Below are positions 53,481-62,313 of a DNA stretch of 64,000 nt, piece after piece. The stretch's first letter is position 1. The number at the start of each line of letters is the position of its first letter. Source of the DNA: Tissierellia bacterium (GTDB lineage: Bacteria; Bacillota; Clostridia; Tissierellales; Tepidimicrobiaceae); NCBI GenBank assembly GCA_012839745.1, contig DUMS01000007.1, positions 1 to 64,000 of the forward strand, given 5' to 3'. Made by a program: the position numbers and the translations under genes. A model generated the notes under the pieces. The model was not told where the DNA came from. It searched no databases and saw nothing but the letters and a program-made list of their open reading frames with translations.

Positions 53481-53828
53481 ATGTTCTTTGCAGCAATAGG
53501 CATTTTAATTGGTATTATTATAGGACTTATCCTACCTTATACCTATAGCGTTAGCTATTCACTTTATATATCAGTAGCAATACTGGCATGCTTAGACACA
53601 GTGTTTGGAGGGGTTAGATCAAATCTGGAGGGAAAGTTTGATTTAAAAATATTCCTGTCCGGATTTTTTGGTAATGCTATACTTGCTGCTATATTGGCAT
53701 ATATAGGGGATAAATTAGGGGTTCCATTATATTATGCAGCCATATTTACATTTGGAGGAAGGCTGTTTGAAAACTTTGCCAGCATCAGGCGTATTATTAT
53801 TAATGGGATGAAAAAAAACAAGGAGTAG
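53481..53828 (+). CDS. sbp: Small basic protein family (Sbp, DUF1290)
   Basis: 115-aa protein with three hydrophobic helices and the DUF1290 pattern ACLDTVFGGVRSNLEGKFDLKIFLSGFFGNAILAA (in parts) followed by FTFGGRLFENFASIRR. Found between DUF881 genes and ftsZ in many Gram-positives; function unknown. ATG 53481 with AGAAGGTGAT upstream; GTG 53472 lies in the SD. Confidence 0.9.
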   Translation: MFFAAIGILIGIIIGLILPYTYSVSYSLYISVAILACLDTVFGGVRSNLEGKFDLKIFLSGFFGNAILAAILAYIGDKLGVPLYYAAIFTFGGRLFENFASIRRIIINGMKKNKE

Positions 53829-53904
53829 TTTAATCTAATCATGAATAAAGGGTTATTGGAGAGTTAGAGCTAACTACATCTATTAATTAAAGGGAGGTCA
53901 GTAT

Positions 53905-54975
53905 ATGTTTGATTTTGATGTTGAAGTTGAAGAATTTGCAAAAATTAAAGTTGTTGGAGTTGGTGGTGGAGGAAATAATGCTATAAATAGAATGATTGAA
54001 TGTGGACTCAAAGGTATTGAGTTCATTGCAGTAAATACTGACAGGCAAGCATTGTATTCTTCAAAAGCTGAGATAAAGCTGCAAATAGGTGAAAAATTAA
54101 CAAGAGGATTAGGTGCAGGTGCGAATCCAGAAATAGGCATGAAGGCAGCTGAAGAAAGCAGAAATGAAATAGCCGAATCTCTGAAAGGTTGCGATATGGT
54201 ATTCATAACAGCTGGAATGGGAGGAGGAACAGGAACTGGAGCAGCTCCTGTTATTGCAGAAATAGCAAAGGAAATGGGCATACTTACAGTTGGTGTTGTA
54301 ACCAAACCTTTTACTTTTGAAGGTAGGGTAAGGCAGAAACATGCTGAAAAAGGCATTGAAGAATTAAAGGTAAAGGTAGATACCTTGGTTACCATTCCTA
54401 ATGATAGGCTGTTGCAGGTAGCAGAAAATAAAACTACTATAGTACAAGCCTTTGCTATGGCAGATGAAGTGCTGAAACAAGGTATACAGGGTATTTCTGA
54501 TTTGATTGCTGTACCAAATCTTATCAATCTGGACTTTGCAGATGTTAAAACCATAATGTATAATCGTGGTATAGCTCATATGGGAATTGGAAGGGCATCA
54601 GGTGAGAACAGAGCTGTAGAGGCTGCAAAACAGGCCATTAGGAGCCCATTGCTTGAAACATCCATTGATGGTGCTCAAGCTGTGCTATTAAATATTACCG
54701 GTGGGGATGACCTAGGGCTATTTGAAGTTAACGAAGCAGCAGACTTAATAAGACAAGCAGTAGATGAAGAAGCTAACATTATTTTTGGTGCAGGTATAGA
54801 CGAGTCCATGAAGGATGAGATAAGAATAACAGTTATTGCGACAGGTTTTGATTCACAAAAACGAAGTAAGTTAGAAGTCCCATTAGATATAAAACTGGAT
54901 GAATCTGCAGTAACTAGCCAATTCAACGTTGACGACCTGGATATACCTCCATTTTTAAGGAAGAGAAAGCGATAG
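53905..54975 (+). CDS. ftsZ: Cell division protein FtsZ
   Basis: 356-aa tubulin-like GTPase that builds the Z ring. The GTP-binding signature [13 protein letters not shown] (about 104-116), T7 loop [11 protein letters not shown] and the C-terminal peptide [13 protein letters not shown] for partner binding are present. ATG with AAGGGAGGT upstream. No ftsA precedes it; SepF-type anchoring elsewhere is therefore likely (inference). Confidence 0.98.
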   Translation: MFDFDVEVEEFAKIKVVGVGGGGNNAINRMIECGLKGIEFIAVNTDRQALYSSKAEIKLQIGEKLTRGLGAGANPEIGMKAAEESRNEIAESLKGCDMVFITAGMGGGTGTGAAPVIAEIAKEMGILTVGVVTKPFTFEGRVRQKHAEKGIEELKVKVDTLVTIPNDRLLQVAENKTTIVQAFAMADEVLKQGIQGISDLIAVPNLINLDFADVKTIMYNRGIAHMGIGRASGENRAVEAAKQAIRSPLLETSIDGAQAVLLNITGGDDLGLFEVNEAADLIRQAVDEEANIIFGAGIDESMKDEIRITVIATGFDSQKRSKLEVPLDIKLDESAVTSQFNVDDLDIPPFLRKRKR

Positions 54976-54994
54976 AAATTCAAATTTAAATGTC

Positions 54995-55032
54995 AAAAAA
55001 CGTTTCTCAAAAATTGAGATACGTTTTTTTTT
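54995..55032 (+). terminator. Rho-independent terminator after ftsZ
   Basis: Stem AAAAAACGTTTCTCAA / TTGAGATACGTTTTTTT (one mismatch) with a 3-base loop and a long T-run; closes the dcw cluster. Confidence 0.9.
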
Positions 55033-55043
55033 GTTTACTCATA

Positions 55044-55076
55044 CCGACAAAATTTTAGGAATATATATTATATAAT
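55044..55076 (+). promoter_or_regulatory. Candidate Spo0A-dependent promoter of spoIIGA-sigE
   Basis: TATAAT at 55071-55076 lacks a -35 at normal spacing. CCGACAAA at 55044-55051 is, on the minus strand, TTTGTCGG, near the Spo0A box TTTGTCGAA. B. subtilis spoIIG is a Spo0A-activated SigA promoter with an abnormal spacer, so the picture is consistent, but only as inference. Confidence 0.4.
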
Positions 55077-55119
55077 AGACATAAACAATTTTATGAAAGA
55101 AAACCAGGGGGGTATTGAG

Positions 55120-56016
55120 TTGTATGTTTACGCTGAATACATTCTAATTGAAAATATTGTAATTAATTACATTATATTATATGCAACCAGAATAATAACA
55201 AAGACCAAAGGCAGCAGGTTGAGATTGCTTATTTCTTCCATTATCGGCTCATTATACATACTGGTAGCTTTCTTCCCTGAATATGAATTTTTGGGGAAGT
55301 TTATAATAAAATTTTCAGTATCAGTTTTAATGATTTTAATTGCATTTAACCCTGAGAAGTTTAATATTTTTTTGAAGCAAATTTCTGCTTTTTATTTGAC
55401 TTCCTTTGTATTTGCTGGAACCATTATGGGCATTTATTATATATTAAACAATAGTTTTAACTTTGCAAATGTATCATTTAAAAATGCAAGGGAACTGGTT
55501 AGAGTATTAGTTATTGGCATAGGGCTAGCAATTATGTTGATACATTATATATTTAAATACCATAGAGCCAGGATGAATAAGGAAAGTTTTTTGACGAACA
55601 TTACAATTAGCTTAAATAACAAAAAAGCAAACCTTGTAGCACTTATAGATACTGGCAATTCCTTAAAAGAACCTATAACGCAAAAGCCTGTTATAATTGC
55701 AGAATACAACTCTTTAAGCGAAATACTTCCTGAAAAATTAAAAAGGATTTACTTGGAGAAAAGAGAATTGGATTTGGAAACCATTGCTAAAGTGATGGAG
55801 GACATAGGAAGCGAGATAAAGCTTAGGTTAATACCATTTAAGTCATTAGGAAACGAGAATGGTATTTTAATTGGATTTAAACCGGATAGCGTCAGCATAT
55901 ACCTGGAAAATGAAACCAGGAGATTAAAGGAAGAGATAATAGTAGCCATTTATAACAATAAGCTGGCGCAGGATGAGCAATATAATGGACTATTGCATCC
56001 TGAAATTATAGGATAG
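55120..56016 (+). CDS. spoIIGA: Sigma-E processing peptidase
   Basis: 298-aa membrane aspartic protease that cleaves pro-SigE at the septum. About five N-terminal transmembrane helices ([20 protein letters not shown] first), then a soluble domain with the catalytic [11 protein letters not shown] motif (about residues 176-186) and a later [22 protein letters not shown] 55120 with GGGGGGTA upstream gives the family N-terminus; ATG 55093 lacks an SD. Confidence 0.94.
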   Translation: MYVYAEYILIENIVINYIILYATRIITKTKGSRLRLLISSIIGSLYILVAFFPEYEFLGKFIIKFSVSVLMILIAFNPEKFNIFLKQISAFYLTSFVFAGTIMGIYYILNNSFNFANVSFKNARELVRVLVIGIGLAIMLIHYIFKYHRARMNKESFLTNITISLNNKKANLVALIDTGNSLKEPITQKPVIIAEYNSLSEILPEKLKRIYLEKRELDLETIAKVMEDIGSEIKLRLIPFKSLGNENGILIGFKPDSVSIYLENETRRLKEEIIVAIYNNKLAQDEQYNGLLHPEIIG

Positions 56017-56027
56017 GGGGAGAGACT

Positions 56028-56741
56028 TTGAGAGGTTTATTTTTGAATTTAAAACTGCAATTATATAAAATTTTATATAGGATTGGTCTTTTAGATAGCA
56101 TTTATTATATAGGAAGTGGTGAGATTCTTCCTCCGCCACTGAAACCGGAGGAAGAAAGCTATTTTTTAAACAGATTGAAGTACGATAATAGCATTAAAAG
56201 CATTTTGATAGAAAGAAATTTAAGATTAGTAGTGTATATTGCAAAAAAGTTTGAGAATACAGGGATTAATATAGAAGATCTGGTTTCCATCGGGACAATA
56301 GGTTTAATAAAAGCTGTAAACACATTTAACCCTGAGAAAAACATTAAATTGGCAACATATGCATCAAAATGCATTGAAAATGAAATTCTGATGTATTTAA
56401 GAAGAAACAGCAAATTAAAATCTGAAGTGTCCTTGGATGAGCCTCTGAATGTAGATTGGGATGGAAATGAACTGCTATTGTCCGATATATTGGGAACTGA
56501 TGGAGATATTATATTTAAGCTTTTGGAGGATGAAGTGGACAAAGAACTGCTAAATCAAGCCATAGGTAAGCTTTCGAGAAGAGAAAAGACAATTGTCGAG
56601 TTGAGATTTGGCTTAAAAAGCGGAAAGGAAAAAACCCAAAAGGAAGTGGCAGACATGTTAGGCATATCCCAGTCTTATATATCAAGGCTGGAAAAGAGGA
56701 TTATAAAGCGATTAAGAAAGGAAATGGTAAAGCTTATGTGA
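56028..56741 (+). CDS. sigE: Mother-cell RNA polymerase sigma factor E (pro-SigE)
   Basis: 237-aa sporulation sigma factor made as an inactive precursor. The pro-sequence [26 protein letters not shown] (first about 30 residues) matches the region removed by SpoIIGA. Region 2 has [38 protein letters not shown] (in parts), region 4 ends with [28 protein letters not shown] start with GGATAGGGGGAG upstream, 12 bases after spoIIGA. Confidence 0.97.
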   Translation: MRGLFLNLKLQLYKILYRIGLLDSIYYIGSGEILPPPLKPEEESYFLNRLKYDNSIKSILIERNLRLVVYIAKKFENTGINIEDLVSIGTIGLIKAVNTFNPEKNIKLATYASKCIENEILMYLRRNSKLKSEVSLDEPLNVDWDGNELLLSDILGTDGDIIFKLLEDEVDKELLNQAIGKLSRREKTIVELRFGLKSGKEKTQKEVADMLGISQSYISRLEKRIIKRLRKEMVKLM

Positions 56742-56766
56742 CAGCACTTTGCTGTCACATTTTTTA
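56736..56766 (+). terminator. Rho-independent terminator after sigE
   Basis: Stem ATGTGACAGC / GCTGTCACAT around the sigE stop codon, followed by TTTTT. Confidence 0.92.
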
Positions 56767-56774
56767 TATCTAAA

Positions 56775-56806
56775 AGTATATGGTTATTATTGGCATTGAA
56801 AAATTG
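56775..56806 (+). promoter_or_regulatory. Candidate SigF promoter of sigG
   Basis: AGTATA (56775-56780) fits the SigF -35 wGyATA exactly; a 16-bp spacer is followed by TGAAAAATTG, a partial match to the SigF -10. In B. subtilis spoIIIG is SigF-dependent. Confidence 0.5.
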
Positions 56807-56875
56807 AATAAAAAATAATAGAGCGGCAATAATTTTAAACGTAAAGGGGCAATATAGGCGAAGGGAATGAAGAAT

Positions 56876-57649
56876 GTGCATACAAATAAAGTTGAAATAT
56901 GTGGAGTAAATACATCAGAACTACCAGTATTAACTAATGAAGAAATGCAGCAGCTATTTGTTAAAATAAAAGCTGGAGACAAGGAAGCAAGGGAAAAATT
57001 CATACAGGGGAATTTAAGGCTGGTATTAAGCATAATACAGAGGTTTAACAGAAGAGGTGAAAATGTAGACGATTTATTTCAAGTAGGATGTATTGGATTA
57101 ATTAAAGCTATAGATAATTTCGACTTAAGTCAAAATGTGAGATTTTCAACATATGCCGTACCAATGATTATTGGAGAAATAAGAAGATATCTTCGTGATA
57201 ATAATTCAATAAGAGTAAGCAGGTCTTTAAGAGATATAGCATATAAAGCACTGCAGGCAAGAGAGCATCTTGTAAACAAAAACTCAAAGGAACCTACAAT
57301 AACTGATATAGCAAAGGAGTTAAATCTACCTAAGGAAGAAGTAGTATTTGCATTGGATGCAATTCAAGAGCCTATATCGCTATTTGAGCCAATATATCAC
57401 GATAGCGGAGATGCCATATATGTAATGGATCAGGTAAGGGATGAGAAATCCGAGGATGAAGTATGGTTGCAGTCAATTGCAATAAAGGAAGCCATAAATA
57501 AGCTGAATAAGAGAGAAAGGCATATATTAAATCTGAGATTTTACGAAGGAAAAACTCAAATGGAGGTAGCAGAGGAAATAGGAATCTCGCAGGCTCAGGT
57601 TTCAAGGCTGGAAAAGAATGCCTTAAGGCAGATGAGAAAATTTATATAA
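56876..57649 (+). CDS. sigG: Late forespore RNA polymerase sigma factor G
   Basis: 257-aa sigma factor with the characteristic NKVEICGVNTSELPVLTNEEMQ N-terminus (in parts), which contains the anti-sigma (CsfB/SpoIIAB) contact region. Region 2 has FDLSQNVRFSTYAVPMIIGEIRRYLRDNN and region 4 KTQMEVAEEIGISQAQVSRLEKNALRQM. GTG 56876 is chosen because GAAGGGA ends 9 bases upstream and the length matches SigG; ATG 56867, three codons earlier, is an alternative with poor spacing. Followed by ymxH without a terminator. Confidence 0.96.
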   Translation: MHTNKVEICGVNTSELPVLTNEEMQQLFVKIKAGDKEAREKFIQGNLRLVLSIIQRFNRRGENVDDLFQVGCIGLIKAIDNFDLSQNVRFSTYAVPMIIGEIRRYLRDNNSIRVSRSLRDIAYKALQAREHLVNKNSKEPTITDIAKELNLPKEEVVFALDAIQEPISLFEPIYHDSGDAIYVMDQVRDEKSEDEVWLQSIAIKEAINKLNKRERHILNLRFYEGKTQMEVAEEIGISQAQVSRLEKNALRQMRKFI

Positions 57650-57652
57650 CAA

Positions 57653-57745
57653 TAATCATTACCTCACCAAATTTTAGTAATATTTTAAATGCTTTTTTCA
57701 ATATATATAGTAATGAATATATAGGAAGAGGTGAGGTAATGATTA
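57653..57745 (+). promoter_or_regulatory. 16-bp perfect inverted repeat enclosing the SD and start of ymxH
   Basis: TAATCATTACCTCACC (57653-57668) and GGTGAGGTAATGATTA (57730-57745) are perfectly complementary with a 61-base AT-rich loop. The right arm holds the SD GAGGTGAGG and the ATG of ymxH; the left arm starts 4 bases after the sigG stop. Read-through RNA from sigG would hide the ymxH start, while RNA starting inside the loop would not. Confidence 0.75.
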
Positions 57746-58005
57746 ACTTATCTGAAATGAGGGAAAAGGAAGTCATCAATATCAGAAATGGTGCAAAACT
57801 TGGGTATATCTATGACTTTGAAATTGATTTGGAGAATGGCAAGGTTATATCTATATTAATACCTTACTATGGAAAAGTTTTAGGCTTTTTTGGAAAGAAC
57901 AGGGATTTAGTCATCCCTTGGCAAAACATATTTAAAATTGGACATGATATAATACTGGTGGATATTGATGTTGATAACACCAAAGAATTAGACAATTTCA
58001 AATAG
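57739..58005 (+). CDS. ymxH: YlmC/YmxH family sporulation protein (PRC-barrel)
   Basis: 88-aa PRC-barrel protein: MINLSEMREKEVINIRNGAKLGYIYDFEIDLENG (in parts) then ISILIPYYGKVLGFFGKNRDLVIPWQNIFKIGHDIILV. Usual place right after sigG in Clostridia and Bacilli; role in sporulation not defined. SD GAGGTGAGG directly before the ATG, both within an inverted repeat. Confidence 0.9.
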   Translation: MINLSEMREKEVINIRNGAKLGYIYDFEIDLENGKVISILIPYYGKVLGFFGKNRDLVIPWQNIFKIGHDIILVDIDVDNTKELDNFK

Positions 58006-58042
58006 ATATATTATAATCAGATATAGAAGCGGAGGTGAATAG

Positions 58043-58498
58043 ATGAACTGCCCATTTTGCAATTATCCGGAAACCAAGGTAGTTGATTCCAGGCCTACTG
58101 ATGAAGGACAAGCCATAAGGCGAAGAAGGGAATGCTTGAGATGTTTTAAAAGATTTACTACCTATGAGAAGGTTGAAAAGGTTCCTCTAATTGTTGTGAA
58201 GAAGGGGGGCAACAGACAGCTGTACGATAGAAACAAGATATTGAATGGTATGTTAAAGGCTTGTGAAAAAAGGCCTGTAAGTTTAAATAAAATAGAGGAA
58301 ATTGTGGATGAAATAGAAAAGGATTTATATAACCTGATGGAAAAGGAAGTTACAAGCGAAAAAATAGGACAGATGGTTATGGATAAGCTAAAGGAAATAG
58401 ATGAAGTATCCTACGTAAGATTTGCATCAGTCTATAGACAGTTTAAGGATATTAACACTTTTATGGAAGAGTTGAATAAACTGCTAAACGAGAAATAA
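58043..58498 (+). CDS. nrdR: Transcriptional repressor NrdR
   Basis: 151-aa repressor of ribonucleotide reductase genes. N-terminal zinc ribbon [18 protein letters not shown]...[16 protein letters not shown] with four Cys (3, 6, 31, 34), then an ATP-cone (about 49-139). Senses ATP/dATP and binds NrdR boxes. SD AGCGGAGGTGA. Confidence 0.97.
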   Translation: MNCPFCNYPETKVVDSRPTDEGQAIRRRRECLRCFKRFTTYEKVEKVPLIVVKKGGNRQLYDRNKILNGMLKACEKRPVSLNKIEEIVDEIEKDLYNLMEKEVTSEKIGQMVMDKLKEIDEVSYVRFASVYRQFKDINTFMEELNKLLNEK

Positions 58499-58516
58499 AC
58501 TTGGTGGTGGCTACAG

Positions 58517-59251
58517 ATGATTGAAATAATGGAACACGGATTATTGTACTTACAGTTTGAAGAATTAAATAGTTTAGGATTTATTAAACATTTGTTTACA
58601 TCAAGAGTTGGCTGGGATAAACATAAAATAAAAGACCAGCTATCCTTAGTTCTAGGAGTTGATAGTAAAAGGATTATAAGTGTAAAACAAGTACACGGAA
58701 CGAATATTTTAATTGTTAAGTCTATTCAGGAACTGCCATCAGAAAAGGGCACAATTGAAGGGGATGGAATTATAACGGATATTCCTGGTGTCTTATTAAT
58801 AACATATCATGCAGATTGTGTTCCCATATATTTTGTTGATAGAAAAAAGAAGGTAGTGGGCATGGCTCATGCCGGATGGAGAGGTACTTTTGATAATATA
58901 TCCGGAGAAATGGTAAATGCATTTAGAAATAACTACAACTCAGAAACAGAAGATATAGTTGCAGCAATTGGACCTTCAATAGGCCCCTGCTGTTATGAAG
59001 TAGGAAATGATGTTAAAAAACTATTCAATGATAGATATGGCAATTTCAGTGAAATAATAATAAATAAAGGTGAAAAGGCTTACCTGGATTTGAAGAAGGT
59101 TAACTATTTTCAATTGATAGAAAAGGGATTGCCAGAGGAAAACATAATTCTGTCAAATATATGTACCAGCTGCAACGTAGATAAGCTTTATTCCTACAGG
59201 AAGGAAAAGGGTACGGATAAGAGAATGGTGGCTGGTATATGTTTATTATAA
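58517..59251 (+). CDS. pgeF: Multicopper polyphenol-oxidase-fold protein (PgeF/YlmD/YfiH)
   Basis: 244-aa laccase-domain protein; family members act on purine nucleosides or correct cell-wall precursors. Metal site residues in VKQVHGTN, TYHADCVPIYF and AHAGWRGTF are conserved, as is GPSIGPCCYEVGNDV. The SD (TTGGTGGTGG) is weak, so ATG 58529 is also possible. Usually in the ylm/sigG neighbourhood as here. Confidence 0.9.
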   Translation: MIEIMEHGLLYLQFEELNSLGFIKHLFTSRVGWDKHKIKDQLSLVLGVDSKRIISVKQVHGTNILIVKSIQELPSEKGTIEGDGIITDIPGVLLITYHADCVPIYFVDRKKKVVGMAHAGWRGTFDNISGEMVNAFRNNYNSETEDIVAAIGPSIGPCCYEVGNDVKKLFNDRYGNFSEIIINKGEKAYLDLKKVNYFQLIEKGLPEENIILSNICTSCNVDKLYSYRKEKGTDKRMVAGICLL

Positions 59252-59276
59252 ATTAATTTGGGTTAGGATGATATTT

Positions 59277-60698
59277 ATGAGGACAGATGTTTTTGATAAA
59301 GTACTGCTGCAAAATATTTTGCACAATATTGATATAGGCATTCATGTAATTGATGAGAACAGAAAAACAATAGTATATAATGAAGCCATGGCCAGAATTG
59401 AAGGGTTAGAAGTAGAATATGTAATGAATAAGGACCTTTTAGAGGTATTTCCAAGTTTAGATGAAAGGTCTTCCACTTTAATCAGTGCATTAACAGAAAA
59501 AAAACCTATAATGGATAAAGTTCAGATATATATTAATGCTAAAGGGCAAAAGATTTTTTCAATTAATACCACCATTCCCATATTCGTAAAAGGCAAAGTA
59601 GTAGCAGCAATGGAAATAGCCAAGGATATAACGTATGTAAAAGAGCTGTCGGAAAGGCTTATTGATTTACAGAATGAACTTAAACCAAATAACCAGATAT
59701 CCAGATACAATAAAAGGGATAGAATAAAAAGATATCATTTTAGCGATATTATTGCAAAAGATGAGAATATGCTGAAAGCAATTGAAATAGCAAGAAGGGC
59801 AAGTAATTCTCCTTCTTCTGTTTTAATATATGGAGAAACAGGAACTGGCAAGGAACTGTTTGCTCAAAGCATTCATTATAGCGGCAATAGAAAGGACAAG
59901 CATTTTATTGCTCAGAACTGCGCGGCAATACCTGAAACATTATTGGAGGGAATTCTGTTTGGTACAGAAAAGGGAGGTTTTACAGGTGCTGTAGAAAGGG
60001 AAGGAATATTTGAACAGGCAAATGGAGGTACACTTTTATTGGATGAAATAAATTCAATGTCTCTTGGGTTGCAGGCAAAGCTGTTAAGGGTATTACAGGA
60101 AGGATATATCAGGCGTATTGGGGGAGTTGAGGATATACCCGTAGATGTGAAGATAATTGCCACTACCAATGAGGACCCGCTTGTAAGCATTGAAAATGGC
60201 AGAATAAGAAAGGATTTGTATTATCGCCTTAATGTAGTATACATAAGAATCCCTCCCTTAAGAGAACGAAAAGATGATATTGAACTTTTGACAAACCATT
60301 TTATAAACAAGTTTAACTATATATTAAACAGGAATATATTAGGAGTAAGCGACAAGGTACTGGAAGCTTTTTATAATTACTCTTGGCCAGGTAATGTAAG
60401 AGAGCTGGAAAACAGCATAGAATCAGCAATGAATTATGCACCTCCGGATAGAAGGTTCCTTACAAAAGATGATTTTATCACATGCTCAAATATTTTTACA
60501 AGAGATAATGCTTGTGATTATGAGAAGTTTTATGTAAACAAGTCCTTGCCATATTTTCTGGAAGATATTGAAAAGAAGATAATACTGAGGAATTTAAAGG
60601 AAAATAAATATAATATATCAAAAACAGCAAAGAAATTGGGAATTAAAAGACAAACCCTGCAACATAAATTAAAAAAATATTCAATAAAAGCAAAATAG
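59277..60698 (+). CDS. Sigma-54-dependent activator with PAS domain (RocR-like)
   Basis: 473-aa enhancer-binding protein: N-terminal PAS-like sensor (about 7-110, IGIHVIDENRKTIVYNEAMARIEG), AAA+ domain with Walker A GETGTGKE (about 186-193), a GAFTGA-loop variant GGFTGA (about 233-238), Walker B GGTLLLDEI and arginine fingers, and a C-terminal Fis-type HTH (NISKTAKKLGIKRQTLQHKLKKY, in parts). Closest in layout to RocR, which responds to ornithine or citrulline. Directly upstream of a -24/-12 promoter and the ornithine operon, its evident target. ATG 59277 uses TAGGATGAT as SD; ATG 59268 lacks one. Confidence 0.9.
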   Translation: MRTDVFDKVLLQNILHNIDIGIHVIDENRKTIVYNEAMARIEGLEVEYVMNKDLLEVFPSLDERSSTLISALTEKKPIMDKVQIYINAKGQKIFSINTTIPIFVKGKVVAAMEIAKDITYVKELSERLIDLQNELKPNNQISRYNKRDRIKRYHFSDIIAKDENMLKAIEIARRASNSPSSVLIYGETGTGKELFAQSIHYSGNRKDKHFIAQNCAAIPETLLEGILFGTEKGGFTGAVEREGIFEQANGGTLLLDEINSMSLGLQAKLLRVLQEGYIRRIGGVEDIPVDVKIIATTNEDPLVSIENGRIRKDLYYRLNVVYIRIPPLRERKDDIELLTNHFINKFNYILNRNILGVSDKVLEAFYNYSWPGNVRELENSIESAMNYAPPDRRFLTKDDFITCSNIFTRDNACDYEKFYVNKSLPYFLEDIEKKIILRNLKENKYNISKTAKKLGIKRQTLQHKLKKYSIKAK

Positions 60699-60717
60699 TT
60701 TGCATGTATATGCAAAT
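60699..60717 (+). promoter_or_regulatory. Dyad TTTGCAT-GTAT-ATGCAAA, possible activator site or terminator
   Basis: Perfect 7-base arms separated by 4 bases directly after the regulator stop codon, about 100 bases before the -24/-12 promoter, the usual distance for enhancer-binding protein sites. It also lies ahead of a T-rich tract, so it may terminate the regulator transcript. Confidence 0.5.
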
Positions 60718-60809
60718 TATTTTGCTTTTATTTATGATTAATATTATGACATGCTAAAGGGAATATTAGAAATAGCAGATTTTTAGACAAAAAAATTATT
60801 TGAAAAAGT

Positions 60810-60825
60810 TGGCAAGGAAATTGCA
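60810..60825 (+). promoter_or_regulatory. Sigma-54 (-24/-12) promoter of the ornithine operon
   Basis: TGGCAAGGAAATTGCA fits TGGCACGN4TTGCA at the invariant GG and GC with the exact 12-base spacing between them. Start predicted near 60836, leader of about 33 bases to the ord ATG. Confidence 0.9.
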
Positions 60826-60868
60826 TGTACTAATAAATGTAAATAAAAATTATTTTGGAGGTGCAATT

Positions 60869-61918
60869 ATGAGAAAGGAAAATGTAAAGGTTATAGTTTG
60901 GGGTTTAGGAGCAATGGGCAAAGGAATAGTGGAAATGTTACTGAACAAGAAAGGTGTAGAAGTTGTTGGAGCAGTTGTAAGAGGAAATAAAATAGGAAAA
61001 TCCATGTATGAGCTATTGGGCATTGAAAGAGGAGACAGACCAGATGTAATAGCTGGTTCCTATGAAGATGTTATAAAAGAAGGGGCAGCTGACGTAGTAG
61101 TATTGGCAACTGACTCATTCACAAGAAACGCATTTGACAAGATTAAATACTGTCTGGAAAGAAAGATCAATGTAGTATCAACTGCTGAAGAAATGGCTTA
61201 TCCACAGGCACAAGAGCCTGAATTGGCAAAGGAATTGGACAGAATTGCTAAGGAAAACGGAGTAACAGTATTGGGTACTGGTATAAATCCAGGATTAATG
61301 ATGGACTTGCTTGTAATCGTTCTTACTGGTGCATGCGAATATGTAGACCATATAAAGGCTGAAAGAGTTAACAACTTATCACCATTTGGACCTGCTGTAA
61401 TGCATGAACAAGGTGTTGGAATAAGCCTTGAAGAGTTCAACAGAAGAGTTAAAGAAGGCACTTTAGCAGGACACGTAGGTTTCCCAGAATCAATAAACAT
61501 GATAGCTGATGCTTTAGGATGGAAATTGAGCAAAGAAGTTGAGCAGACTAAGGAAGCAATAGTATCAAATGTATATAGAAAAGCTCCATATGCAGAAGTT
61601 CAACCAGGTGATGTAGCTGGATGCAGAATGGTAGGATATGGATATGTTGATGGCGAATTAAAAATTGAAATGGTTCACCCACAACAAGTTGAGCCACAAT
61701 TGGAAGGTGTAGAAACAGGTGATTATATTACAATTACAGGAAAGCCAAATATCAACATGCAAATTAAGCCAGAAGTACCTGGAGGAATTGGAACAATTGC
61801 TATGACAGTTAACATGATTCCTCATGTAATCAACGCAAAACCAGGATTAAAGACTATGATAGACCTTCCAGTACCAAGAGCAATTATGGGAGATATGAGA
61901 GAGCTTATTGAAGAATAA
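60869..61918 (+). CDS. ord: 2,4-Diaminopentanoate dehydrogenase
   Basis: 349-aa NAD(P)-dependent oxidoreductase of oxidative ornithine fermentation, deaminating 2,4-diaminopentanoate to 2-amino-4-oxopentanoate. N-terminal Rossmann motif VIVWGLGAMGKGIVEML (residues 8-24) and a DapB-like C-terminal half with GTGINPGLMMDLLVIVLTGAC. ATG 60869 has TTTGGAGGTG upstream; longer in-frame starts overlap the sigma-54 promoter. First gene of the operon ord-ortA-ortB-oraS. Codon choice looks optimised (highly expressed), unlike some neighbours. Confidence 0.95.
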   Translation: MRKENVKVIVWGLGAMGKGIVEMLLNKKGVEVVGAVVRGNKIGKSMYELLGIERGDRPDVIAGSYEDVIKEGAADVVVLATDSFTRNAFDKIKYCLERKINVVSTAEEMAYPQAQEPELAKELDRIAKENGVTVLGTGINPGLMMDLLVIVLTGACEYVDHIKAERVNNLSPFGPAVMHEQGVGISLEEFNRRVKEGTLAGHVGFPESINMIADALGWKLSKEVEQTKEAIVSNVYRKAPYAEVQPGDVAGCRMVGYGYVDGELKIEMVHPQQVEPQLEGVETGDYITITGKPNINMQIKPEVPGGIGTIAMTVNMIPHVINAKPGLKTMIDLPVPRAIMGDMRELIEE

Positions 61919-61933
61919 TAAATTATTTTGCAT

Positions 61934-61981
61934 AAGGGGAATACTATCATAATCGATCAATCGATTATGATAGTACCCTTA
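61934..61981 (+). other. Long intercistronic hairpin between ord and ortA
   Basis: Perfect 16-bp stem TACTATCATAATCGAT / ATCGATTATGATAGTA, extended by AAGGG / CCCTT beyond a small bulge. No T-run follows, so full termination is unlikely; mRNA stabilisation or partial termination is plausible. Confidence 0.75.
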
Positions 61982-62006
61982 AATTACTTAGGAAAGGGAG
62001 ATGGAA

Positions 62007-62312
62007 ATGGACGCAAAGAAAGGTGATTGGGTAAGAATACACAATATAGTTTTAAAACCCGAAGAAAGGTCTCCACATCTTCCAGAGGATACTCAAAAAG
62101 TGCCTTTAGAAATGTGGGTTAAAGGATTTCTTTTAAATGAAGAAGCCAACATTGGCGATGAAGTTGAAGTTGAAACTTATATAGGAAGAAAGGCTAAAGG
62201 TACCTTAGTAGAAGTTAATCCATACTGGAAGCACAATTTCGGGAAAGCAGTTCCAGAGCTGCTATACATAGGCAGACAGTTAAGAGATATGTTAGCAGAG
62301 GATGGTGAATAG
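62007..62312 (+). CDS. ortA: 2-Amino-4-oxopentanoate thiolase, alpha subunit
   Basis: 101-aa small subunit of AKP thiolase, which with CoA splits 2-amino-4-oxopentanoate into acetyl-CoA and alanine. MDAKKGDWVRIHNIVLKPEERSPHLPEDTQKVPLEMWVKGF (in parts) matches OrtA. ATG 62007 is preferred because AAGGGAG ends 7 bases upstream; ATG 62001 is too close. The stop lies 2 bases before the ortB ATG. Confidence 0.95.
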   Translation: MDAKKGDWVRIHNIVLKPEERSPHLPEDTQKVPLEMWVKGFLLNEEANIGDEVEVETYIGRKAKGTLVEVNPYWKHNFGKAVPELLYIGRQLRDMLAEDGE

Positions 62313-62313
62313 T

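Noticed and set aside
53898-54554. 218-codon minus-strand frame opposite ftsZ
   Set aside because: Shadow of the highly biased ftsZ codons; no ribosome site and no family resemblance.
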